This document shows, piece after piece, positions 17,505 through 26,167 of a DNA stretch of 64,000 bases. The first letter of the stretch is position 1, and each line of letters starts with the position of its first letter. Made by a program: the position numbers and the translations under genes. The notes beneath the pieces were generated by a model. The model searched no databases and was not told the origin of the DNA. It saw nothing but the letters and a program-made list of their open reading frames with translations. Origin of the DNA: an uncultured Muribaculaceae bacterium (GTDB lineage: Bacteria > Bacteroidota > Bacteroidia > Bacteroidales > Muribaculaceae); NCBI GenBank assembly GCA_904501735.1, contig CAJGBY010000002.1:127341-191340 (forward strand). The letters run 5' to 3'.

Positions 17505-19387
17505 TATGTATTATTGTCGGCATCGAATATGAGATAATTTTCATCGGTAAGCTTCCTCACGGTATCAATTATATCATCTCGATCAAATGATAGGGTGGTG
17601 ATGAAATCATTTATTGTGCGAGGTGCATTTCCTACCATATATAGAATGCCATCAATTAAGTCTTGTAGCGTGTAGTTTGCTTTCTTTTTATTTGAGATAC
17701 ATACGTCGCATGAATTACATTTATCAATAGTATTATCTCCAAAATAATTAAGAAGTATCTTCTCTCTACATACATCATTGCTATATGCGTAATTAAGCAT
17801 ATTCGATATTCTGGATTCTATTTTAGCCTTCTGCTCCTCGTATATTGTCTTGGGAATGAGTATATACTTTACTTCTTCCCTTGATGTAGTATAAGTGATA
17901 TATGGAGTGCGCTTTCGAGGCACATAATGCAGTATGTGCATTCTACTAAGAGCTAATAAGGACTCATATACATCCTCGTTTGTAATATTGAATTTCTTTG
18001 CTATATATTCTTCATTGATATATACATAATTGGCAAATAGTCCGGTATATTGGCGCAATATAGCTTGAAGTACACAATCTAATTTTGAATTAGTATTTTT
18101 AAGATTGTATAATTCGTTTTTGTCGGCAAGAATAATAACGCGTGACTGAGTTTCAATTTCTTCTATAAAATCAATATAACCCGCTTGTGTTAGCAGTCTG
18201 AGTGCGTTGTGTGTAGGAATAACTGGTAGTTTGTATGTCTTGCAGAATAGATTGAAATTAAAATCATATGTTTCATTAAATCCACCTCCAATTGACACAT
18301 TTAAGAATACGCCCACAAGTTCGTACACTTTCTTTATAAAGTCTCTTGGTGGGAATAATTCTGCTACTCGTTTGTTCAAGGTCGCTTTGTCGGTGTGCGC
18401 AACTAATAGCACTGCATAAGCCTTTTTTCTATCTCTACCAGCTCTACCAGCTTCTTGGTAATACTCCTCAAGAGAATTAGGACAATCGAGGTGTATTACT
18501 ATTCGCACATCAGGTTTGTCGATACCCATGCCAAATGCGTTGGTTGCTACCATTACGCGACAAGCACCACTATTCCATTTGTTTTGCTTTTCGTTTTTGT
18601 CCTCAATATTTAACCCGGCATGATAGAAATCGGCTGAGATGCCATTCTTTTCTAATTCTTTAGCAATAAGAGCAGTTTTGGTTCGACTTCTTACATATAT
18701 GATACCGCTACCGCTTACATTGTTCAATATATGTATTGCTTGAGCCAATTTGTCTTCAGTATGTCTTACTACATAAGATAGATTACTACGAGCGTAACTC
18801 ATAGAAAACACCTTATGATTCTTCAACTCAAGATTGTTAATGATGTCATTAACCACTTGAGGTGTAGCAGTGGCTGTTAACGCAAGAATAGGGGTGTTAG
18901 GCAATATCTTTCTTAAATTTGCTATTTTAAGAAAAGAAGGTCTAAAATCATAACCCCATTGAGAGATACAATGCGCTTCGTCAACGACAATTAATGAGAC
19001 ATTTAGCTCTCTAACATAATCGAGAAAAGAATCGGATTGTAGCCTTTCTGGTGAAACATAAAGAAATTTGAATTTACCAAAGATGCAATTCTCAATAACC
19101 TTTCTTTTTTCGTTTGTTGTGAGGCCTGAGTGTAGATAAGCTGCTTTGATTTTCCTTTTCAGCAAGTTATCCACTTGATCTTTCATTAGAGATATGATTG
19201 GCGTAACAACAATTGCCATACCTTCCATAGCCATCGCTGGCACTTGGAATGTAATTGACTTGCCACCACCGGTTGGCATAAGCCCTAATGTATCATTACC
19301 TTCAAGAATGGAGTTAATAATATCCTCTTGAAGGTAACGAAATGAGTCATATCCCCAATATTTAGAAAGAATCTCGTGTATTGTCAT
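17492..19387 (-). CDS. recQ: ATP-dependent DNA helicase RecQ
   Basis: A 3'-5' superfamily 2 helicase for recombination and fork repair. Motif I MPTGGGKS is at 37-44, DEAH at 136-139 (VVDEAHCISQWGYDFRPSF), motif VI QEAGRAGRDR in the second RecA domain, and the zinc-binding C-terminal element appears as CREKIL...CNSCDVC. No HRDC domain is obvious; the remaining C-terminus is winged-helix like. It lies 13 bases after recJ on the same strand, so recJ and recQ form a repair operon with the expected partner nuclease and helicase. Confidence 0.95.
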   Translation of the reverse strand: MTIHEILSKYWGYDSFRYLQEDIINSILEGNDTLGLMPTGGGKSITFQVPAMAMEGMAIVVTPIISLMKDQVDNLLKRKIKAAYLHSGLTTNEKRKVIENCIFGKFKFLYVSPERLQSDSFLDYVRELNVSLIVVDEAHCISQWGYDFRPSFLKIANLRKILPNTPILALTATATPQVVNDIINNLELKNHKVFSMSYARSNLSYVVRHTEDKLAQAIHILNNVSGSGIIYVRSRTKTALIAKELEKNGISADFYHAGLNIEDKNEKQNKWNSGACRVMVATNAFGMGIDKPDVRIVIHLDCPNSLEEYYQEAGRAGRDRKKAYAVLLVAHTDKATLNKRVAELFPPRDFIKKVYELVGVFLNVSIGGGFNETYDFNFNLFCKTYKLPVIPTHNALRLLTQAGYIDFIEEIETQSRVIILADKNELYNLKNTNSKLDCVLQAILRQYTGLFANYVYINEEYIAKKFNITNEDVYESLLALSRMHILHYVPRKRTPYITYTTSREEVKYILIPKTIYEEQKAKIESRISNMLNYAYSNDVCREKILLNYFGDNTIDKCNSCDVCISNKKKANYTLQDLIDGILYMVGNAPRTINDFITTLSFDRDDIIDTVRKLTDENYLIFDADNNTYKKS

Positions 19388-19400
19388 ATAACAATGCCAA

Positions 19401-21128
19401 TCAATCTTCGCTAAATCGAATATCCTTTATTTGAAACTGTATAGCACCATTTGTCTTATGCTTGTTTTCTTCGATTGTGTAGCATATATCAAATGGTTTG
19501 CCCGATTTGATATCATCAAAGTATTCTGACATATTGAATGCAATGCCATTGATTACTTTGTCTGATTTGCTATCAACCAATTCCAACTTTATGTGTTCTT
19601 GATTCTTTCCAACCAACTTGCTGGTGCTATAATCATAAACATTTTTAGTTAGGAATACAGGTTTTTGATTCCAAGGACCATATGGATTGAATAGTTTTAA
19701 ATATCCAAGCAATTCAGATGTGATTTCTGAGAAATTAATTTCGTAATCGATATCAATTTCAGGAGTCAATTGTTCCTTGTTGATATTTTCTATTACATAT
19801 TCCTCAAATCGACGAGTGAATTCTGGGATATTTTCTTCCTTAAGCGATAGACCTACAGCATATGTATGTCCTCCAAAGTTGTCTAAGAGGTCGCGTGTTG
19901 AATCTATTGCCTTGTAGATGTCAAATCCTTGTACTGAGCGTGATGAACCAGTTGCAAGACCATTAGCCAAAGTAAGAACGACGCATGGTTTGCAATATAG
20001 TTCTGTTAATCTTGATGCTACGATACCAATAATACCCTTATGCCAATCTTTGTTATAGATTACAATAGGCTTTTTGCTTGACACTATTTCACCTCTATCG
20101 GTCAAGATATTGCTTGCTTCTTCGGTGATTCGTTTGTCAAGTTCTTTTCTATCGCGATTATATTGGTCGATGTTTTTGCCTTTTTCGTATGCTTCTTGGA
20201 AACTCTTTGTAACTAATAGTTCAACAGCTTCCATACCTGATTGCATTCTACCCGAAGCATTGATTCTTGGACCAATCTTAAAAATAACATCACTTATTGT
20301 TATTTCTTTATTAGCCAAACCACAAATCTTGATTATACTTTTCAGACCAACATTAGGATTTGTATTTAATCGCTTTAGACCATAATAGGTCATAATGCGA
20401 TTTTCGTCGGTCATAGGTACGATATCTGCAGCAATACTTACAGCCACTAAATCGAGTAGGGCATCCAATTCATGACGGTTGGTCAAGCCATTGCTTTGCA
20501 TAAATGCACACATAAACTTGTAGCCAACACCACACCCCGATAAATGCTTAAACGGATAAGGGTTGTCTTCAAGTTTTGGGTTAAGAATGGCAACAGCATT
20601 TGGTAACACTTCATCGGGTACATGATGATCACATATAATTACATCAATACCCTTTGAGCGAGCATACTCAACTTCTTCAACCGCCTTGATACCGCAGTCA
20701 AGAACGATAATTAGTTTTACACCTACGCTTTCTGCGTAGTCAATACATTTATGTGAAATTCCGTATCCATCTTCGTAACGAGTAGGTATATAGTAATCCA
20801 ATGTACCATAGTACGAAAGGAATTTATACACTAATGCTACAGCAGTGGTACCATCCACATCATAATCCCCAAACACGAGGATTTTTTCTTTTTCCCCCAA
20901 TGCAATATTGAGTCTATTAACCGCCTTATCCATATCTTTCATGAGAAATGGATCATGCAAATCATTCATTGATGGATATAGGAATTTATCCACACTTTCT
21001 TTAGTGGTAATACCTCTTTGCACCAATAAATGACTTACGGCAGGGCAATTAGGAAATTGCTCTGTCAAAGCGGACTCGATAGTCTCTTGTTCGAATGTAG
21101 GAGATAAGTAGTTCCATTTACTTGTCAT
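19401..21128 (-). CDS. recJ: Single-stranded-DNA-specific exonuclease RecJ
   Basis: A 5'-3' single-strand exonuclease used with RecQ in RecF-pathway recombination and mismatch repair. The DHH phosphoesterase motifs are visible: FGDYDVDGTTA (D88, D90), VLDCGI (D144) and CDHHVPD (167-169), followed by the DHHA1-type motif SGRM...GGHTYAVGLSL. Length 575 aa is usual. Upstream lies a promoter (21316-21323) and a leader of about 180 bases with several strong hairpins, which is unusual for this gene. Confidence 0.95.
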   Translation of the reverse strand: MTSKWNYLSPTFEQETIESALTEQFPNCPAVSHLLVQRGITTKESVDKFLYPSMNDLHDPFLMKDMDKAVNRLNIALGEKEKILVFGDYDVDGTTAVALVYKFLSYYGTLDYYIPTRYEDGYGISHKCIDYAESVGVKLIIVLDCGIKAVEEVEYARSKGIDVIICDHHVPDEVLPNAVAILNPKLEDNPYPFKHLSGCGVGYKFMCAFMQSNGLTNRHELDALLDLVAVSIAADIVPMTDENRIMTYYGLKRLNTNPNVGLKSIIKICGLANKEITISDVIFKIGPRINASGRMQSGMEAVELLVTKSFQEAYEKGKNIDQYNRDRKELDKRITEEASNILTDRGEIVSSKKPIVIYNKDWHKGIIGIVASRLTELYCKPCVVLTLANGLATGSSRSVQGFDIYKAIDSTRDLLDNFGGHTYAVGLSLKEENIPEFTRRFEEYVIENINKEQLTPEIDIDYEINFSEITSELLGYLKLFNPYGPWNQKPVFLTKNVYDYSTSKLVGKNQEHIKLELVDSKSDKVINGIAFNMSEYFDDIKSGKPFDICYTIEENKHKTNGAIQFQIKDIRFSED

Positions 21129-21310
21129 TTATGTAGTTTTTTATATATCAAGATAGTGAGCCTTATAAAAAGGCTATATAAAAACCTCACTCATCAGTGC
21201 TTTATAGTGTTTTATAAAGCCCGAATGCAAGGTGATAATCAGCTTTAATTTTATAAATAACCACTAAAATGCAAGCAAATTATTGCATTTTACAATAGCT
21301 GATTATATAA
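21129..21310 (-). ncRNA. Structured RNA candidate: recJ leader
   Basis: This 180-base stretch carries nested perfect inverted repeats. Closest to the promoter, ATAATCAGCT / AGCTGATTAT (21297-21306 and 21235-21244) encloses a second stem TAAAATGCAA / TTGCATTTTA (21283-21292 and 21265-21274). Next, GCTTTATA / TATAAAGC (21199-21206, 21213-21220), then AGTGAG / CTCACT (21155-21160, 21186-21191) around AGCCTT / AAGGCT (21159-21164, 21170-21175); the two last share bases and may alternate. The first stem begins right after the predicted start. No known riboswitch class was recognised. Confidence 0.5.
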
Positions 21311-21315
21311 TTACG

Positions 21316-21323
21316 CAAAATTA
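21316..21323 (-). promoter_or_regulatory. recJ: -7 element of the recJ promoter
   Basis: Minus-strand TAATTTTG fits TAnnTTTG and would start transcription near 21310, exactly where the structured leader begins. Confidence 0.5.
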
Positions 21324-21367
21324 ATCATAGTTTTGCAATATTTGATATAGTTTTGATATAAAATTGA

Positions 21368-21411
21368 CAGTGCAATTCTTAAAAAAAGTTGCTTTTTAAA
21401 GAATTGCACTG
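21368..21411 (-). terminator. Terminator hairpin after the MscS gene
   Basis: Perfect 13-base arms CAGTGCAATTCTT (21368-21380) and AAGAATTGCACTG (21399-21411); the stem extends inward through A- and T-rich sequence with one bulge. On the minus strand it follows the MscS stop by 31 bases, but the strongest T run is on the plus strand. Confidence 0.7.
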
Positions 21412-21442
21412 TTTGTTTTTTGTATATCTGTATAAATTGTAT

Positions 21443-22456
21443 TTATTTGGCTGTATCCAAATGCACATCCAATTGTGGGAATGGGAAGTTTAGACCCTTG
21501 GTTGGGAATATTTCATACACTTTTTCGTTGATGCTATAGAATACATCCCAATAGAACGAAGTATGTACCCATGCTCGTACACTAAGGTTGACACTATTGT
21601 CGGCCAACTCGCCTAAAAATACCTTTGGAGAGTTGTCGCCCGATGGTATAGTAGGGATAATTCCACTCAATTTTACTCTTTCCGTTTGTGGACGATTTTT
21701 ATAGTCTTCTTCACATGTTGTTTTTACTATTCTATCATCTTCTAATAGTATAGATAGCAATGTGTCGCGCGCAACTTTTACATCATCACCATACGAAATT
21801 GTAAATGTCCATGTAATTCTACGGTAAACCTCAGAAGAGTAGTTGATTATAGTACCAGTAGCGAGACCTCCATTAGGTACTATAACTGTTTTATTATCAA
21901 TTGTATTGATAATTGTACTAAATATTTGAATCTCTTTTACTGTACCTGTTAGAGTATCATGTTCAATGAAATCTCCAACACGATAAGGTTTTGTTAATAG
22001 TATCAATACACCGCCTGCAAAATTCTGTAGTGTTCCACTTAATGCAAGACCTATAGCAACACCAGCCGATGCAAAAATTGCCACAAAAGAGCTTGTTTCA
22101 ATACCTAATATTCCAATGATGCTGATTACTAATATGAATAGAAGCACAATTCGTAACAAACTTTGCAAGAATGATGCTAACGAAGCTTCTACATTATGCT
22201 TTTGTAATATACGCGTAGCAATGATGTATAATCGGCTGATTATAAACTTACCAATATAGAACACAATTATCGACATTAGTAGTCTCAAACCAAATGTAAC
22301 TGTAATGTCTACAATCTTGGTTATCAAGTCTTCAAATGAGGATTCTTTAAGTGTTTCTATAAGTGCATCTCTTTTAAAAAATGAAGAGGGAATTGAGTCG
22401 TTTACAGTAGCAGTTACAGTACTTTGTAACAATAAATAAATGTTGTTTATACTCAT
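21443..22456 (-). CDS. Small-conductance mechanosensitive channel (MscS family)
   Basis: Releases solutes during osmotic downshock. The 337 residues contain an N-terminal hydrophobic region with helices at about 48-70, 95-118 and a pore-lining TM3 rich in Gly/Ala (FASAGVAIGLALSGTLQNFAGG, about 128-150), then the beta domain (VGDFIEHDTLTGTVKEIQIF) and an alpha/beta C-terminal part. This matches the MscS core plus one extra N-terminal segment. It starts 35 bases after the C11 peptidase gene on the same strand, so they may be cotranscribed. Confidence 0.92.
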   Translation of the reverse strand: MSINNIYLLLQSTVTATVNDSIPSSFFKRDALIETLKESSFEDLITKIVDITVTFGLRLLMSIIVFYIGKFIISRLYIIATRILQKHNVEASLASFLQSLLRIVLLFILVISIIGILGIETSSFVAIFASAGVAIGLALSGTLQNFAGGVLILLTKPYRVGDFIEHDTLTGTVKEIQIFSTIINTIDNKTVIVPNGGLATGTIINYSSEVYRRITWTFTISYGDDVKVARDTLLSILLEDDRIVKTTCEEDYKNRPQTERVKLSGIIPTIPSGDNSPKVFLGELADNSVNLSVRAWVHTSFYWDVFYSINEKVYEIFPTKGLNFPFPQLDVHLDTAK

Positions 22457-22491
22457 ATTTTTGTATAACTAAATTGTGAAATCAGTATTAA

Positions 22492-23649
22492 TTATTTAAA
22501 TACATGTTGATACCAAGACAATGTTTTGTAATAATTCTCATTTACTCCATCTGGCGAAGTGCTACCAAGAACATAAGTCGATAGACCAGAATATTTTTCT
22601 GAATCTATGTTCAATCTGTTGAAAATGCTTGGCGTGGCAGCTTTGTATAAGATAGTTTTGTTCAGCATGTCGTTAAATTCTGACTTTAATGCGTCCAATT
22701 TTGCGCCATCTTCATCAGCCTTAGGGTCAAATGTGTTGTAATATTGTTTGAAATCATAGAACAAATAGGGTGAAGATTCCTTATACACTTGTAGCATTGA
22801 AAAATCCTTAGTCCCTTCGCCAATAGCATTCATTGACTTACAAATCAATGCCAAGTCATTTAACATAGAACAATCTATGAGAGAAATTGTGCAAGTTCGC
22901 GCCGAACCAGTTTTCTGATTGTATTTTTGATATGTATTATCGCAAACTATCGAAAGCTCTAAATCGTCAGCAAAGAAACACGAAATATTGTTGGCATAAT
23001 CCATTCCATCTTTTGGAATTTCTGTCGTGCTACCAATAAAATATTTTGCATCATCTTTCAATTCATAAGCCACTTCAACACCACCCATAAAACAAGCATC
23101 TGCATAGATGAATTTAAATGTGTTATTTGGGATAGCTTCGGCTAATTCGTCGAGCTTCATGGTATTACTATAATCCTCTCCAAAGTCACGAGGAGTGATA
23201 TTGCTACGAGTCACTAACGAACTTGCCCAACCTGATGCATGCGAACCAAGAACAAGCCCATATTCCTTTGCTGGAGCAGTTTTTATAGCATCAGTTATGA
23301 CCTCTGTCATTCTCTCAACAGTTGTCGATCTAACATCATCAGTGTATGTCTTAATTGTAACGCGTTCTATTCGTCCTTTCACCTTCTTGATTTCAAACAA
23401 ATAGGGTGCTTTAGAATAAGACACATGATATACCAACAATCGACAGTTGTTCATATCGTTTAGCAATCGTATTGACTCCTCAATTTCAGTAATATCAGAA
23501 GCGATACTTGTCGATAATGAGTTAGTTGAAATCAAGTACATTATAATTGTTCTTCGCGTTTCTTCTTTTGGCTCATCTTTTTCAATACATGATGCAAACA
23601 AAAGCGCAAATAGACCAAATATTATTGCTATGTTTTTAAATTTGTTCAT
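22492..23649 (-). CDS. Clostripain-family (C11) cysteine peptidase lipoprotein
   Basis: The N-terminus is a lipoprotein signal with lipobox LLFASC (Cys21). The catalytic pair is visible as GSHASGW (His137) and YADACFMGG (Cys186), the standard C11 arrangement; C11 enzymes cut after Arg or Lys and often self-process. Length 385 aa is normal. It should be anchored in the inner or outer membrane leaflet facing the periplasm or outside. Its -7 promoter is at 23673-23680, giving a leader of about 18 bases. The MscS gene follows. Confidence 0.9.
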   Translation of the reverse strand: MNKFKNIAIIFGLFALLFASCIEKDEPKEETRRTIIMYLISTNSLSTSIASDITEIEESIRLLNDMNNCRLLVYHVSYSKAPYLFEIKKVKGRIERVTIKTYTDDVRSTTVERMTEVITDAIKTAPAKEYGLVLGSHASGWASSLVTRSNITPRDFGEDYSNTMKLDELAEAIPNNTFKFIYADACFMGGVEVAYELKDDAKYFIGSTTEIPKDGMDYANNISCFFADDLELSIVCDNTYQKYNQKTGSARTCTISLIDCSMLNDLALICKSMNAIGEGTKDFSMLQVYKESSPYLFYDFKQYYNTFDPKADEDGAKLDALKSEFNDMLNKTILYKAATPSIFNRLNIDSEKYSGLSTYVLGSTSPDGVNENYYKTLSWYQHVFK

Positions 23650-23672
23650 TTCACGAGAATATTAAAATCGTA

Positions 23673-23680
23673 CAAAGATA
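23673..23680 (-). promoter_or_regulatory. -7 element of the C11 peptidase gene
   Basis: Minus-strand TATCTTTG matches TAnnTTTG, with TTG about 20 bases upstream. Confidence 0.6.
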
Positions 23681-23776
23681 GTTAATTTTATTGGCAATTT
23701 TGATGATAGTTATCTTAGTGAAACTAATTATAAGTCCATTTAACAACTTTAATGCAAAAAATCACTTGATTATTAC

Positions 23777-23784
23777 TATCTTTG
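23777..23784 (+). promoter_or_regulatory. tgt: -7 element of tgt
   Basis: TATCTTTG matches TAnnTTTG and leaves a leader of about 12 bases before the ATG at 23802. Confidence 0.6.
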
Positions 23785-23801
23785 TAAATTATTTATAAGA
23801 T

Positions 23802-24932
23802 ATGAAATACGAATTAAAAGCAACCGACCAAAATAGTAAGGCGAGAGCTGGTGTGATTTATACTGATCACGGTGCTATTGAAACGCCTATTTTTATGCCT
23901 GTTGGCACATTAGGTAGTGTCAAAGGTGTTCACATGCATGAACTTGAGGAAGATATTAAAGCGCAAATAATTTTGGGTAATACTTATCACCTTTATTTGC
24001 GTCCAGGTATGGAAATCATCGAACAAGCAGGTGGTTTGCATAAGTTTAATGGTTGGAAGAAACCAATACTTACCGATAGCGGTGGTTTCCAAGTGTTTTC
24101 ACTTTCTTCTAACAGAAAACTAATAGAAGAAGGTGCTTATTTCAGAAGCCATATCGATGGTTCTAAGCATTTGTTTACACCTGAGAATGTTGTAGATATT
24201 CAAAGAACTATCGGTAGCGACATAATGATGGCTCTTGACGAATGTCCTCCTGGTACATCTGATTACGATTACGCAAAGAAGTCTTTGGCTCTAACCACAA
24301 GATGGCTAAAAAGAGGTTGGGATCATTTTAATGCAACTTTGCCAAAGTACGGGCATTCACAAGCATTTTTCCCAATCGTTCAAGGTTGCGTTTATCCTGA
24401 TTTGAGAAGAGATTCAGCTAAGTTTGTAGCTGATTTAGGTGCCGAAGGTAATGCAATCGGTGGATTGGCAGTAGGTGAACCAGCCGAAAAGATGTACGAG
24501 ATGATTGATGTGGTAAATGAAATTTTGCCCGAAGACAAGCCTCGTTATTTGATGGGCGTAGGTACTCCAGCCAATATTCTTGAAGCTATTGAGAGAGGTG
24601 TCGATATGATGGACTGCGTGATGCCTACTCGTAACGGTCGAAACGCGATGCTTTTCACTAAGAATGGTATCATGAATATGCGTAACAAGAAATGGGCAAA
24701 TGATTTCTCTCCACTCGATGAAGATGGTACATCATTTGTTGATAAGGTATATTCAAAGGCTTATGTTCGTCACTTGTTCGTTAGTCAAGAATTGCTTGCA
24801 TTGCAAATTGGTAGTATTCACAATTTGGCTTTCTATTTGTGGCTTGTTGGCGAAGCTCGCAAACACATTATTGCAGGTGACTTTAAGTCTTGGAAGGAAG
24901 AAATGATTGTAAATGTAACAAGACGCTTGTAA
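23802..24932 (+). CDS. tgt: tRNA-guanine transglycosylase (Tgt)
   Basis: Exchanges G34 for preQ1 in GUN-anticodon tRNAs during queuosine synthesis. TDSGGFQVFSL gives the catalytic base D92, IVQGCVYPDLR the substrate loop, GGLAVGEP the preQ1 pocket and DCVMPTRNGRNA the nucleophile D271. In most bacterial Tgt proteins a C-x-C-xx-C zinc site follows; here that stretch reads DEDGTSFVDKVYSKAY (306-321) and has no cysteine, although the fourth ligand position, H340, is retained. Otherwise the length (376 aa) and motifs are normal. A permease starts four bases after the stop. Confidence 0.95.
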   Translation: MKYELKATDQNSKARAGVIYTDHGAIETPIFMPVGTLGSVKGVHMHELEEDIKAQIILGNTYHLYLRPGMEIIEQAGGLHKFNGWKKPILTDSGGFQVFSLSSNRKLIEEGAYFRSHIDGSKHLFTPENVVDIQRTIGSDIMMALDECPPGTSDYDYAKKSLALTTRWLKRGWDHFNATLPKYGHSQAFFPIVQGCVYPDLRRDSAKFVADLGAEGNAIGGLAVGEPAEKMYEMIDVVNEILPEDKPRYLMGVGTPANILEAIERGVDMMDCVMPTRNGRNAMLFTKNGIMNMRNKKWANDFSPLDEDGTSFVDKVYSKAYVRHLFVSQELLALQIGSIHNLAFYLWLVGEARKHIIAGDFKSWKEEMIVNVTRRL

Positions 24933-24936
24933 TTAC

Positions 24937-26091
24937 ATGATTTTTTTAAAATACATAGAGAAGATTAAAGCATTATTTACAAAAGGAGGCGAGAACTCAA
25001 ATCCTTATGTAAAATGGCATCATATAAAGCATTTTGACATATATATTATCAAGAAATTCCTTGGTACTTATGTGTTCTCAATCTTACTATTGCTTGCTAT
25101 TGTAGTAATGTTTGACATAAATGAAAAACTTGATGCTGTATTGACTGCACCATGGAAGGAAACAGTTTTTGATTATTTCATGAACTTCTTACCATATTTT
25201 GCTAATCAATTCAGCCCTTTGTTTACATTTATTGCTGTAATCTTCTTTACATCTAAGTTGGCTGATAATTCCGAAATCATCGCTATGCTTTCGAGTGGAA
25301 TTAGCTATAAACGATTGATGTTACCTTATTTGGTGTCAGCAACTATTATTGCTTCATTCTCGTTTGTGCTATCGGCCTATGTTATTCCTCCTGCCAACAT
25401 TAAGAGAATCAATTACACCAATAAGTGGGTTAAAAACAAGAGTGTTGAATATGGTTCTAACATTCAGCTTCAAGTTTCGCCAGGAGTAATCGCATATCTC
25501 TCTCGTTACGACAATCGAACTAAAACTGGCTATCGTTTCTCTTTGGAAAAATTCGATAATAAAACTCTCAAATCTCGACTCACAGCACAATCAATAAAGT
25601 ATGACACACTGAATCGATGGGTGTTACAAGATTATTCGATTAGAAATTTCGAGAATCTAAGAGAGACTATATCGTATGGTACTAAGAAAGATACTATTCT
25701 AAATATGGAGCCAAAAGACTTCTTGATTTCAAAGAATGACCAGGAAGTTCTTACTTTACCTCAATTAAAGAGTTATATAGAACGACAAAAAGATAGGGGA
25801 GTCGCTAATATTAAGAATTTTGAAATTGAGATGCACAAGCGTTATGCAATGACAGCAGCGGCTTTTATTCTTACCATTATTGGTCTTACATTGTCATCTA
25901 AGAAGGTTAAAGGTGGAATGGGGGTGAATATCGGTATTGGATTGGTGCTTAGTTTCACATATATCTTATTTACGACTATCACTTCCACATTTGCTATCTC
26001 AGGATACACTTCACCAATGGTTGCAATGTGGATACCCAATATAGTATATACAATAATTGCTATTTATTTATATCGAAAAGCAGCTATGTAA
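24937..26091 (+). CDS. LptF/LptG-type permease (YjgP/YjgQ family)
   Basis: Part of the lipopolysaccharide export complex that moves LPS from the inner membrane to the LptA bridge. Residues 37-58, 85-107 and 130-152 are helices, followed by a periplasmic beta-jellyroll-like domain (about 155-290) and three C-terminal helices (about 302-322, 330-352, 358-380), the standard LptF/G topology. Which of F or G cannot be decided from one gene; no second copy is nearby. It starts four bases after tgt and is clearly cotranscribed. Confidence 0.9.
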   Translation: MIFLKYIEKIKALFTKGGENSNPYVKWHHIKHFDIYIIKKFLGTYVFSILLLLAIVVMFDINEKLDAVLTAPWKETVFDYFMNFLPYFANQFSPLFTFIAVIFFTSKLADNSEIIAMLSSGISYKRLMLPYLVSATIIASFSFVLSAYVIPPANIKRINYTNKWVKNKSVEYGSNIQLQVSPGVIAYLSRYDNRTKTGYRFSLEKFDNKTLKSRLTAQSIKYDTLNRWVLQDYSIRNFENLRETISYGTKKDTILNMEPKDFLISKNDQEVLTLPQLKSYIERQKDRGVANIKNFEIEMHKRYAMTAAAFILTIIGLTLSSKKVKGGMGVNIGIGLVLSFTYILFTTITSTFAISGYTSPMVAMWIPNIVYTIIAIYLYRKAAM

Positions 26092-26110
26092 TCTGTATTG
26101 TATAGGATAA

Positions 26111-26150
26111 AAAATAAGGCAGTAGAGTTCCAATTCTACTGCCTTATTTT
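26111..26150. terminator. Strong bidirectional terminator between the LptF/G gene and the MFS gene
   Basis: Perfect 16-base arms AAAATAAGGCAGTAGA (26111-26126) and TCTACTGCCTTATTTT (26135-26150), with T runs on both strands. Confidence 0.93.
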
Positions 26151-26167
26151 GTTTATGGATTATTGTT

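Noticed and set aside
21185..21215. CTGATGAG in the recJ leader (minus strand), which resembles the conserved core of a hammerhead ribozyme
   Set aside because: No GAAA core or matching third stem follows in the required position; the octamer alone is a chance match.
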